Below are positions 43,158-51,548 of a DNA stretch of 64,000 nucleotides, in pieces. The position numbers and the translations under genes are program-made. The notes under the pieces were generated by a model. The model made no database searches and had not been told where the DNA came from. It saw only the letters and a list, made by a program, of their open reading frames with translations. The stretch comes from Pantoea sp. Ap-967 (GTDB lineage Bacteria; Pseudomonadota; Gammaproteobacteria; Pseudomonadales; Pseudomonadaceae): assembly GCF_011752565.1 (NCBI RefSeq), contig NZ_VWXK01000016.1, forward strand, positions 1 to 64,000, in the 5' to 3' direction. The first letter of the stretch is position 1, and the number at the start of each line of letters is the position of its first letter.

Positions 43158-43940
43158 TCAGATCGCGTTGTGCGTTTTCAGCCAGCCCAAGCCCGCTTCG
43201 GTGGTGGTCAGCGGCTTGTACTCTGCGCCCACCCAGCCCTGGTAGCCGATGCGGTCCAGGTGCTCGAACAGGAAGCGGTAGTTGATCTCGCCGGTGCCTG
43301 GCTCGTTGCGGCCCGGGTTGTCGGCCAACTGGATGTGGTTGATCAGTTTCAGGTTGGCTTCCATGGTGCGGGCCAGGTCACCTTCCATGATCTGCATGTG
43401 GTAGATGTCGTACTGCAGGAACAGGTTGTCGCTGCCCACCTCGGCCTGGATTTCCAGGGCCTGTTTCGTGGTGTTCAGGTAGAAGCCTGGAATGTCGCGG
43501 GTGTTGATCATTTCCATGACCAGGCGAATCCCAGCGGCCTTCAGCTTGTCGGCGGCGTAGCGCAGGTTTTCCACGAAGGTCTTGCGCACGTCGGCGCACT
43601 GCAGGCCTTGCGGGCGAATGCCAGCCAGGGCGTTGACCTGGGTGTTGCCCAGCACCTTGGCGTACTCGATGGCCTTGTCGACGCCTGCGCGGAATTCTTC
43701 GATGCGGTCGGGGTGGCAGGTGATGCCGCGCTCACCTTTGGCCCAGTCGCCCGCCGGCAGGTTGAACAGCACCTGGGTCAGGCCGTTGGCGTCCAGCTGC
43801 TGCTTGATTTCGGCTGCGCTGAAGTCGTACGGGAAGAGGTATTCGACACCGCTGAAACCGGCGTCGGCGGCAGCCTTGAAGCGGGCCAGGAAGTCCTGTT
43901 CGGTGAACAGCATGGACAGGTTGGCAGCGAAGCGAGGCAT
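43158..43940 (-). CDS. hyi: Hydroxypyruvate isomerase
   Basis: This is a 260-residue TIM-barrel protein starting MPRFAANLSMLFTEQDFLAR. Metal-ligand and active-site blocks are present: FSGVEYLFPYDF, VNALAGIRPQG, RLVMEMINTRDIPGFYLNTT (catalytic Glu), FLQYDIYHMQIMEGD, and the C-terminal GAEYKPL (second Glu). It interconverts hydroxypyruvate and tartronate semialdehyde, the product of Gcl. ATG 43940 has an AAGGAG ribosome site; the longer frame upstream is an extension into the gcl gap. Confidence 0.94.
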   Translation of the reverse strand: MPRFAANLSMLFTEQDFLARFKAAADAGFSGVEYLFPYDFSAAEIKQQLDANGLTQVLFNLPAGDWAKGERGITCHPDRIEEFRAGVDKAIEYAKVLGNTQVNALAGIRPQGLQCADVRKTFVENLRYAADKLKAAGIRLVMEMINTRDIPGFYLNTTKQALEIQAEVGSDNLFLQYDIYHMQIMEGDLARTMEANLKLINHIQLADNPGRNEPGTGEINYRFLFEHLDRIGYQGWVGAEYKPLTTTEAGLGWLKTHNAI

Positions 43941-44008
43941 GGTGTGTCTCCTTGCGATGAAGGCCCCCGGCGCCCTCATTCAGGGGCCGGCACGGGGGCG
44001 TCAGGCGA

Positions 44009-45784
44009 TCAGTCCAGCAGCGAGATAGCGGTTGGCGCGTCGTTGCCGACCAGGGCCAGGTCTTCGAACTCGTTGACCGCGTTGATCTCGGTGCCCATGG
44101 AAATGTTGGTCACGCGTTCGAGGATCACTTCGACCACCACCGGCACGCGGAACTCTTCGGCCATCTTCTGTGCCTTGAGCAGGGCAGGGGCGATTTCTGC
44201 CGGCTCGAACACACGGATGGCCTTGCAGCCCAGGCCTTCGACCACGGCAACGTGGTCGACACCGTAGGTGGCAGCGTCGGTCGAGTTGATGTTCTCGAAC
44301 GCCAGTTGTACACAGTAATCCATGTCGAAGCCACGTTGCGCCTGGCGAATCAGGCCCAGGTAGGCGTTGTTCACCAGCACGTGGACGTACGGCAGGTTGA
44401 ACTGCGCGCCCACCGCCAGCTCTTCGATCATGAACTGGAAGTCGTAGTCACCCGACAGTGCGACAACCTTGCGTTTCGGGTCGGCCTTGACCACGCCGAG
44501 GGCGGCAGGAATGGTCCAGCCCAGCGGGCCGGCCTGGCCGCAGTTGATCCAGTGACGTGGCTTGTACACGTGCAGGAACTGCGCGCCGGCGATCTGCGAC
44601 AGGCCGATGGTGCTGACGTAGCAGGTGTCTTTGCCGAACACCTGGTTCATCTCTTCGTACACGCGCTGTGGCTTGACTGGCACGTTGTCGAAGTGGGTCT
44701 TGCGCTGCAGGCTCGATTTGCGCTGCTGGCAGTCTTCCAGCCAGGCCTTGCGGCATTTGAGCTTGCCGGCGGCTTTCCACTCGCGGGCCACTTCCAGGAA
44801 CACGTCCAGGGCCTTGCCGGCGTCGGAGACGATACCCAGGTCCGGGGTGAACACGCGGCCGATCTGGGTCGGTTCGATGTCCACGTGCACGAACTTGCGG
44901 CCTTCGGTGTACACGTCCACGGAACCGGTGTGGCGGTTGGCCCAGCGGTTGCCGATGCCGAACACCAGGTCGGACTTGAGCAAGGTGGCGTTGCCGTAGC
45001 GGTGCGAGGTTTGCAGGCCGACCATGCCGACCATTTGCGCGTGGTCGTCAGGGATGGTGCCCCAGCCCATCAGGGTCGGGATCACCGGCACGCCGGTCAG
45101 TTCAGCAAACTCGACCAGTTTGTCGCTGGCGTCGGCGTTGATGATGCCACCACCGGCCACCAGCAGTGGGCGCTCGGCGTCATTGAGCAGGGCCAGGGCT
45201 TTTTCCGCCTGCACGCGGGTAGCGGACGGCTTGTTGATTGCCAGTGGCTCGTAGGCGTCGATGTCGAATTCGATTTCGGCCATCTGCACGTCGAACGGCA
45301 GGTCGATCAGTACCGGGCCTGGGCGGCCGGTGCGCATTTCATAGAAGGCTTTCTGGAAGGCGTAGGGCACCTGGCCCGGCTCCAGGACGGTGGTTGCCCA
45401 CTTGGTCACCGGCTTGACGATGTTGGTGATGTCGACGGCCTGGAAGTCTTCCTTGTGCAGGCGTGCACGTGGGGCCTGGCCAGTGATGCAGAGAATCGGG
45501 ATGGAGTCGGCCGAGGCGCTGTACAGGCCGGTGACCATGTCGGTGCCGGCCGGGCCGGAAGTACCGATGCACACGCCGATGTTGCCTGGGTTGGCGCGGG
45601 TGTAGCCCTCGGCCATGTGCGAGGCGCCTTCGACGTGACGAGCGAGGACGTGATCGATGCCACCGACTTTCTTCAGGGCCGAGTACAGCGGGTTGATGGC
45701 AGCCCCTGGGATGCCGAACGCGGTATCTACACCTTCACGGCGCATGACCAGAACGGCTGCATCGATTGCTCTCATTTTGCTCAT
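44009..45784 (-). CDS. gcl: Glyoxylate carboligase (tartronate-semialdehyde synthase)
   Basis: This is a 591-residue ThDP-dependent enzyme. Valine V51 in RHVEGASHMAEGY replaces the glutamate that activates ThDP in most relatives, the diagnostic feature of Gcl. The ThDP-binding block (SGDYDFQFMIEELAVGAQFN, NNAYLGLIRQAQ) and FAD-domain segments are intact. It joins two glyoxylate molecules, releasing CO2, to make tartronate semialdehyde. First gene of a five-gene (-) operon. Two TTGTATACAA palindromes lie 26 and 166 bp upstream of its start. Glyoxylate comes from AllA in the same window and from glycolate. Confidence 0.96.
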   Translation of the reverse strand: MSKMRAIDAAVLVMRREGVDTAFGIPGAAINPLYSALKKVGGIDHVLARHVEGASHMAEGYTRANPGNIGVCIGTSGPAGTDMVTGLYSASADSIPILCITGQAPRARLHKEDFQAVDITNIVKPVTKWATTVLEPGQVPYAFQKAFYEMRTGRPGPVLIDLPFDVQMAEIEFDIDAYEPLAINKPSATRVQAEKALALLNDAERPLLVAGGGIINADASDKLVEFAELTGVPVIPTLMGWGTIPDDHAQMVGMVGLQTSHRYGNATLLKSDLVFGIGNRWANRHTGSVDVYTEGRKFVHVDIEPTQIGRVFTPDLGIVSDAGKALDVFLEVAREWKAAGKLKCRKAWLEDCQQRKSSLQRKTHFDNVPVKPQRVYEEMNQVFGKDTCYVSTIGLSQIAGAQFLHVYKPRHWINCGQAGPLGWTIPAALGVVKADPKRKVVALSGDYDFQFMIEELAVGAQFNLPYVHVLVNNAYLGLIRQAQRGFDMDYCVQLAFENINSTDAATYGVDHVAVVEGLGCKAIRVFEPAEIAPALLKAQKMAEEFRVPVVVEVILERVTNISMGTEINAVNEFEDLALVGNDAPTAISLLD

Positions 45785-45809
45785 GGTTTGTGCCTCATTG
45801 ATTTTGTAA

Positions 45810-45819
45810 TTGTATACAA
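45810..45819. promoter_or_regulatory. TTGTATACAA palindrome, gcl-proximal operator candidate
   Basis: A perfect palindrome 26 bp upstream of the gcl ATG, where a bound repressor would block the promoter or early elongation. GntR-family (FadR/FCD subgroup) sites typically contain TTGTATACAA-like cores. The expected regulator in P. putida is GclR. Confidence 0.65.
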
Positions 45820-45949
45820 CTTTCTTTGTGCCAGAGTGTATTCACGGCTGGCGGCTCAGGTCAATGGGTTTTCATCGGGAGCGCCAGGATTCGTCAGAGC
45901 GCCCGAGAAAACGACGATTTGCACGCTCGCATACGATCGTTTCAATTTA

Positions 45950-45959
45950 TTGTATACAA
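45950..45959. promoter_or_regulatory. TTGTATACAA palindrome, distal operator candidate between gcl and GlcG-like gene
   Basis: A second identical copy 140 bp from the first, centre to centre, and about 82 bp upstream of the GlcG-like gene. Two sites in one divergent region would allow looping or joint control of both transcripts. Confidence 0.65.
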
Positions 45960-46040
45960 AAACATCTACAGTTGTGTTCTATTGAGTCATCAGATTTCAA
46001 CTGCCCTCAGGGCTTCTCACAACAAGAAGAGGACCTTTCC

Positions 46041-46481
46041 ATGAACGCTTTGAACCTGAACGTGGCTGTCAGCCTGGTGAACGCCGCGCTGGCAGCGGGC
46101 CGCAAGATCAACGCCGCGCCGCTGACCGTGGCGGTGCTGGACGCCGGGGGGCACCTGCTGGCTTTGCAGCGCGAAGACGGCGCCAGTCTGATGCGCCCGC
46201 AAGTGGCCACCGGCAAGGCCTGGGGCGCAATTGCCCTGGGCAAGGGCTCGCGTTTGCTGGCGCTGGATGCCCAGCAGCGGCCGGCGTTCTTTGCAGCGCT
46301 GAACGGGCTGGGCGAACGGCCGGTAGTGCCGGCGCCGGGTGGCGTGTTGATTCGTGATCGGGATGGGAAAGTGCTGGGTGCGGTGGGGATCAGCGGCGAT
46401 ACGTCGGATATCGACGAGCAGTGCGCGATCAGTGCGATCGAGGAGGTGGGGTTGACGGCGGATGCCGGGGTGGCGGCTTAA
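46041..46481 (+). CDS. GlcG/HbpS family protein
   Basis: This is a 146-residue protein with the GlcG/HbpS pattern: LTVAVLDAGGHLLALQREDG, ASLMRPQVATGKAWGAIALG and GGVLIRDRDGKVLGAVGISG, ending in a helix DIDEQCAISAIEEVGL. Members bind haem or small ligands and often sit beside glycolate or glyoxylate genes. It is divergent from gcl and shares its control region. ATG 46041 has AGAGGA 8 bp upstream. A biochemical role in glyoxylate use is inferred from position. Confidence 0.88.
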   Translation: MNALNLNVAVSLVNAALAAGRKINAAPLTVAVLDAGGHLLALQREDGASLMRPQVATGKAWGAIALGKGSRLLALDAQQRPAFFAALNGLGERPVVPAPGGVLIRDRDGKVLGAVGISGDTSDIDEQCAISAIEEVGLTADAGVAA

Positions 46482-46483
46482 GA

Positions 46484-46576
46484 GCGGGCCGCTTTGCGGC
46501 CCAATCGCGACCTTTGGTCGCTCCTACACAAAGGGTGCGTTCCCGGTAGGAGCGACCGCAGGTCGCGATTGCGGCC
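46484..46576. repeat. REP inverted pair (TCGCGACC-GGTCGCTCCTAC class)
   Basis: GCAATCGCGACC... and GGTCGCGATTGCGGCC arms: AATCGCGACCTTTGGTCGCT with CTAC faces GTAGGAGCGACCGCAGGTCG. A fourth REP sub-class in this window, between the convergent ends of the GlcG-like and TetR genes. Confidence 0.75.
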
Positions 46577-46578
46577 TG

Positions 46579-47190
46579 TCAGGCCACTTCAGGCTCACAA
46601 CCCTTGAGCACCAGGCGGATGATGGTTTCGGCCGCCGCTTCGTAGTCACTGTCGGCCAGCTTGGCCTTGCCGGTGATCACCGAAATCTGCCAGTCGAAAT
46701 CCGCGTAGGTCTGGGTCGCCGCCCAGATGCTGAACATCAGGTGGTGCGGGTCGACCTTGGCGATCTGCCCGCGCTCGATCCAGCGCTGGATGCAGGTAAT
46801 GTTGTGGTGCGCCTGGGCGTTCAGCTGCTCGACCTGGTTCGGCGACAGGTGCGGCGCGCCGTGCATGATCTCGCTGGCGAACACCTTCGAGGCGTGGGGC
46901 AGGTCGCGGGAGATGCGAATCTTCGAGCGAATGTACGCGCTCAGCACCTCTTTCGGGTCACCGTCGGCGTTGAACGGCGTCGATGCCTGCATGATCGGCG
47001 CAATGATGCTTTCCAGAACTTCCCGGTAAAGGTTGTCCTTGGACTTGAAGTAGTAATACACGTTCGGCTTGGGCAGGCCGGCCTTGGCAGCGATGTCGCT
47101 GGTCTTGGTGGCGGCGAAACCCTTGTCGGCGAATTCTTCACTGGCTGCGCGCAGGATCAGCTCCTTGTTGCGCTCGCGAATGGTACTCAT
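46579..47190 (-). CDS. TetR family regulator, RutR-like
   Basis: This is a 203-residue protein with an N-terminal TetR helix-turn-helix (GFAATKTSDIAAKAGLPKPN, VYYYFKSKDNLYREVLE). The ligand domain resembles RutR, the uracil/pyrimidine sensor: SKVFASEIMHGAPHLSP and FSIWAATQTYADFDWQIS. So it may sense a nucleobase or degradation product. It is divergent from the RND efflux operon (148 bp between) and close to gcl and the purine genes, so its target could be either group. Confidence 0.85.
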   Translation of the reverse strand: MSTIRERNKELILRAASEEFADKGFAATKTSDIAAKAGLPKPNVYYYFKSKDNLYREVLESIIAPIMQASTPFNADGDPKEVLSAYIRSKIRISRDLPHASKVFASEIMHGAPHLSPNQVEQLNAQAHHNITCIQRWIERGQIAKVDPHHLMFSIWAATQTYADFDWQISVITGKAKLADSDYEAAAETIIRLVLKGCEPEVA

Positions 47191-47338
47191 GGTGCTGGCG
47201 GTCCTTTGGCGCTGCGAGCCCGGATGGTAGCACTGAATGGCAGGCTGTCGCTTGCCTGAACGAGACGAGGAAAGGCCGTTGCCCGGTTTGGTACGCTGCT
47301 AATGTTTCTAGCGGGTCGGCCTTCGTGGAAGCACAGTC

Positions 47339-48466
47339 GTGAACAACGGCAAACGGTCAAGGAAAGGACTGCTGATTGGCCTGGGAGGGCTGCTGGTGCT
47401 AGGCCTGTTGGCCTGGTGGCTGCTCTCTGGCCCTGCACACCCGCCGCGCCAGGCGGCTCCCGGCGAGCCCGTGACGGCAGTGGCCGTGGCCCTGCAGGAC
47501 GTGCCGGTGTACATCGATGCGCTGGGCACGGTGACACCGTCGCGCAGTGTCAGCGTTATCACCCAGGTCAATGGCATTCTTGCCACCGTGGAGTTCAGCG
47601 AAGGCCAGGCGGTGCGCCAGGGCCAGGTGATCGCCCGCATCGACGACCGCGCGCTGAAGGCGCAGCTGGCCCAGGCGCGTGGGGTACTGGCCCACGACCA
47701 GGCCGTGCTGGACAATGCCCGGCGCGACCTGGCGCGCTTTCGCGAGCTGATCAAGGCAGGCTCGGTCAGCCAGCAAACCCTCGACACCCAGGCCTCCACC
47801 GTGCAGCAGCAGGCCGGTACGGTGGCTGCCGACCAGGGCGCGGTGCAGAACCTTGAGGTGCAACTGAGCTACTGCACCATCACCTCGCCGGTGGATGGCG
47901 TGGTCGGCCTGCGCCAGGTCGACCCGGGCAACTACGTCAGCAGCACCGGCACCACACCCATTGCCGTGATTACCCAGTTGCGCCCGGCGCTGGTGGTGTT
48001 CGCCGTGCCCGAGGACGACCTGGGCACGATTCACCAGGCGCAGCTCAAGGGGCCGGTCAGCGTGCTGGCCTACGACCGCGACAAGCGCAGCCTGCTGGCC
48101 ACCGGTACGTTGCTGGCGCTGGACAACCAGGTTGACGTGACCACCGGCACGGTCAAGGTCAAGGCGCGCTTCGACGATGCCGGCACGGCGCTGTTTCCCA
48201 ACCAGTTCGTCAACGCCCGGCTCAAGGCCGACACCCTGGCCCAGGCGCCGGTGGTGCCGACGCGGGCGATCCAGCATGGCAGCCAGGGCGATTTCCTGTT
48301 CATCGTGCAGGGCAGCAAGGCGCAGTTGCGCCACGTGCGCAGCGGGCCCAGCAGCGGTGATGTCACCGCCATTCTCGATGATGGCGTGCACCCGGGCGAG
48401 CAGGTAATTACCGACGGCGCCGACAAGCTCGACGACGGCTCGGCGATCAAGGTGGTGGCGCCATGA
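47339..48466 (+). CDS. RND efflux membrane fusion protein (MdtA/MuxA-like)
   Basis: This is a 375-residue periplasmic adaptor. It has an N-terminal membrane anchor (GLLIGLGGLLVLGLLAWWLL), a barrel-sandwich region with GTVTPSRSVSVITQVNGILA and GQVIARIDDRALKAQLAQAR, a coiled-coil hairpin (residues ~100-165), and the beta-barrel block YCTITSPVDGVVGLRQVDPG. It links the RND pump to the outer-membrane channel. Start is GTG 47339. The next gene begins 10 bp after its stop. Confidence 0.92.
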   Translation: MNNGKRSRKGLLIGLGGLLVLGLLAWWLLSGPAHPPRQAAPGEPVTAVAVALQDVPVYIDALGTVTPSRSVSVITQVNGILATVEFSEGQAVRQGQVIARIDDRALKAQLAQARGVLAHDQAVLDNARRDLARFRELIKAGSVSQQTLDTQASTVQQQAGTVAADQGAVQNLEVQLSYCTITSPVDGVVGLRQVDPGNYVSSTGTTPIAVITQLRPALVVFAVPEDDLGTIHQAQLKGPVSVLAYDRDKRSLLATGTLLALDNQVDVTTGTVKVKARFDDAGTALFPNQFVNARLKADTLAQAPVVPTRAIQHGSQGDFLFIVQGSKAQLRHVRSGPSSGDVTAILDDGVHPGEQVITDGADKLDDGSAIKVVAP

Positions 48467-48476
48467 GGCGCAGCCA

Positions 48477-51400
48477 GTGAACATCTCGCGCCCGTTCATC
48501 GAGCGGCCGGTCGCCACCTGCCTGCTGATGTGCGCGGTGTTGCTGCTGGGCATGCTCGGCTACCGGCTGTTGCCGGTGTCGGCGTTGCCGCAGGTCGACT
48601 ACCCGACCATCCAGGTATTCACCCAGTACCCCGGGGCCAGCCCGGAAGTGGTCAGCTCGTCGATCAGTGCGCCGCTGGAGCGCCAGCTGGGTGAAATGCC
48701 GGGCCTGCGTTCGATGGCCTCGACTAGCTCCGATGGGGTGTCGGTGGTGACCTTGCAGTTCGACCTGAGCCTGTCGCTGGATGTGGCCGAGCAGGAGGTG
48801 CAGGCGGCGATCAATGCCGCCGGCACTTTCCTGCCGGCCAACCTGCCGTACCCGCCGGTGTACAGCAAGGTCAACCCGGCCGATGCGCCCGTGCTGACCT
48901 TGTCGCTGACCTCCGATGTGCTGCCGCTGACCAAGGTCCAGGACCTGGCCGACACCCGCCTTGCACAGAAGATCTCGCAGATCACCGGCGTTGGCCTGGT
49001 GAGCATCAGCGGCGGGCAGCGCCCGGCCGTGCGCATCGAGGCCAACACCTCGGCGCTGAACAGCCTGGGCCTGTCGCTGGACGACCTGCGCACGGTGCTG
49101 GGCAGTGCCAACGTCAACCAGGCCAAGGGCAATATCGACGGGCGCTTCCAGGCCTACTCCATCGGCGCCAACGACCAGTTGCAGAAGCCTGAGGACTACC
49201 GCGACCTGGTGATCGCCTACCGCAATGGCGCTGCCATTCGCCTGTCCCAGGTGGCTAGCTCGGTACTTGGCCCGGAAAACCCCCGGCAGGTCGCCTGGAC
49301 CAACGCCACCCCGGCCATCGTGCTGAATATCCAGCGCCAACCCGGGGCCAACGTGATCGACGTGGTAGACCGGGTGCAGCACCTGTTGCCGACCTTGCGC
49401 GCCGGCCTGCCCGGCACGCTGAAGGTGGCGGTGCTGACCGACCGTACCCAAACCATCCGCGCCTCGGTCAGCGACGTGCAGTTCGAACTGGGCGTGGCGG
49501 TGGTGCTGGTGGTGCTGGTGATTCTGCTGTTCCTGCGCAGCCTGTCGGCCACCCTGATTCCGGCACTGACCGTACCCCTGACCCTGGTCGGCACCCTGGC
49601 GGTGGTCTACACCCTGGGCTTTTCCCTGAACAACCTGACTTTGATGGCCCTGACCATTTCCATCGGTTTCGTGGTCGACGATGCCATCGTCATGGTCGAG
49701 AACATCACCCGTTACCTGGAGGCTGGCGACACGCCCCTGCAGGCTGCGCTAAAGGGTGCCGCGCAGATTGGCTTCACCATCGTCTCGCTGTCGATCGCGT
49801 TGATTGCGGTGATGATCCCGCTGCTGTTCATGGGCGATGTGGTGGGCCGGCTGTTCCGGGAGTTCGCCATGACCGTGGCGGTGGCCATCGTGATTTCCGC
49901 ACTGATCACCCTGAGCCTGACGCCGATGCTGTGCGCGCGCCTGCTGCACCGGCGCCCGCAAGCGCAGCAGCCCGAGCGCTTCAGCCGGGTGGAGAACCGC
50001 TACCTGCAGGGCCTGGACTGGGTATTGGCGCACCGCGGCCTGACCCTGCTGTCGGTGCTGCTGACCGGCGCCTTGACCTTGCTGACCCTGTCGGCCATGC
50101 CCAAGGGCTTCTTTCCCGAACAGGACACCGGCCTGATCCAGGGGATTTCCCAGGCCGCGCCAACCACCTCGTTCAGCAACATGCAGGCGCAGCAGCAGCG
50201 CTTGGTCGCGCGCGTGCTGCGTGACCCGGCGGTGCAAAGCCTGTCATCGTTCGTTGGCATCGACCAGAACAACCCCACGCTCAACCAGGGCAGCCTGCTG
50301 ATCAACCTCAAGCCTCGCGGCGAGCGTGACAGCGCGGCAGTGGTGATCCGCCGGCTGGCCGATGCCAACGCCGACGATGCCGGTATCCGCCTGTACCTGC
50401 ATGGCGTGCAGGACCTGACCCTGGATGCCACGGTGTCGACCACCAGCTACCGCCTCGGCCTGCAGGCGGCCGACATGCAAACCCTCGAACGCTGGGCCGC
50501 CAAGTTGCTCGCGGCCATCGGCCAGGACCCGATGTTCACCGACGTGCAAAGCCAGGCCCTGCAGTTCGGCAACCAGATCCAGCTGGATTTCGACCGAGCC
50601 ACTGCGTCACGCCTCGGGGTCACGCCCCAGGCCATCGATGACGTGCTCTACGATGCCTTCGGCCAGCGCCAGGTATCGACCCTGTACACGCAGCTCAACC
50701 AGTACCATGTGGTGATGGCCAGCGACCGCCCGCCGCATAACCTGGCCGACCTGCTCACCGGGCTGTACGTGAGCCTGCCGGGCGGTGGCGTGGTGCCGCT
50801 GTCGAGCATGGCCCGCCAGCAGGTGCAACGGGTGCCGCTGACGCTCAACCGCCTGGGCCAGTTCCCCTATGCCGACATCGCCTTCAACCTGGCCCCAGGG
50901 CAGACGTTGGGCGCGGCGGTGGACCGGCTCAAGGCCATCGAGGCGCAGGCGGGCCTGCCGGCTTCGGTGCAAGTGTCGCTGGAGGGCGCGGCTGCGACCT
51001 TTGCCGACTCGCTGGGCAACCAGGCGTTCCTGGTGGCGGCGGCGATCGTCGTGGTGTACCTGATGCTCGGCATCCTCTATGAAAGCTTCGTGCACCCGGT
51101 GACCATCCTTTCCACCTTGCTCTCGGCGGCGCTGGGCGCGTTGCTGGCGCTGTGGCTGACCGGCTTGCAGTTCGACATCATCGGCTTGATCGGCATCGTG
51201 CTGCTGATTGGTATCGTCATGAAGAACGGCATCATGATGGTCGACTTTGCCCTGGAGCTGCAGCGCCGCGAGGGGGCCGAGCCGTTGCAGGCCATTCGCC
51301 GCGCCGCGCAGCTGCGCCTGCGGCCGATCCTGATGACCAGCCTGGCCTCGCTGTTCGGCGCCGTGCCGCTGGCGCTGGGCACTGGGGTCGGCTCCGAGCT

Positions 51401-51548
51401 GCGCCACCCGCTGGGCATCGCGATCATTGGCGGGTTGCTGTTGAGCCAACTGCTGACGCTGTTCACCACGCCGGTGATCTACCTGGCCATGAACAGTTTG
51501 TCGCAGCGCTTCGGCCGGCGCCGGGCGCTGCAGGACGCCAGGCCATGA
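48477..51548 (+). CDS. RND efflux permease, MdtB/MuxB-like
   Basis: This is a 1023-residue pump with the HAE1-family layout: N-terminal helix with FIERPVATCLLMCAVLLLGM, two large periplasmic loops and twelve helices. The proton-relay acidic pair is in helix 4 (ISIGFVVDDAIVMVENITRY), and the second-half block is GIVLLIGIVMKNGIMMVDFA. MdtB and MdtC types form heterotrimers, and the next gene is the partner. Substrate range is not predictable. Start is GTG 48477; stop overlaps the next ATG. Confidence 0.93.
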   Translation: MNISRPFIERPVATCLLMCAVLLLGMLGYRLLPVSALPQVDYPTIQVFTQYPGASPEVVSSSISAPLERQLGEMPGLRSMASTSSDGVSVVTLQFDLSLSLDVAEQEVQAAINAAGTFLPANLPYPPVYSKVNPADAPVLTLSLTSDVLPLTKVQDLADTRLAQKISQITGVGLVSISGGQRPAVRIEANTSALNSLGLSLDDLRTVLGSANVNQAKGNIDGRFQAYSIGANDQLQKPEDYRDLVIAYRNGAAIRLSQVASSVLGPENPRQVAWTNATPAIVLNIQRQPGANVIDVVDRVQHLLPTLRAGLPGTLKVAVLTDRTQTIRASVSDVQFELGVAVVLVVLVILLFLRSLSATLIPALTVPLTLVGTLAVVYTLGFSLNNLTLMALTISIGFVVDDAIVMVENITRYLEAGDTPLQAALKGAAQIGFTIVSLSIALIAVMIPLLFMGDVVGRLFREFAMTVAVAIVISALITLSLTPMLCARLLHRRPQAQQPERFSRVENRYLQGLDWVLAHRGLTLLSVLLTGALTLLTLSAMPKGFFPEQDTGLIQGISQAAPTTSFSNMQAQQQRLVARVLRDPAVQSLSSFVGIDQNNPTLNQGSLLINLKPRGERDSAAVVIRRLADANADDAGIRLYLHGVQDLTLDATVSTTSYRLGLQAADMQTLERWAAKLLAAIGQDPMFTDVQSQALQFGNQIQLDFDRATASRLGVTPQAIDDVLYDAFGQRQVSTLYTQLNQYHVVMASDRPPHNLADLLTGLYVSLPGGGVVPLSSMARQQVQRVPLTLNRLGQFPYADIAFNLAPGQTLGAAVDRLKAIEAQAGLPASVQVSLEGAAATFADSLGNQAFLVAAAIVVVYLMLGILYESFVHPVTILSTLLSAALGALLALWLTGLQFDIIGLIGIVLLIGIVMKNGIMMVDFALELQRREGAEPLQAIRRAAQLRLRPILMTSLASLFGAVPLALGTGVGSELRHPLGIAIIGGLLLSQLLTLFTTPVIYLAMNSLSQRFGRRRALQDARP

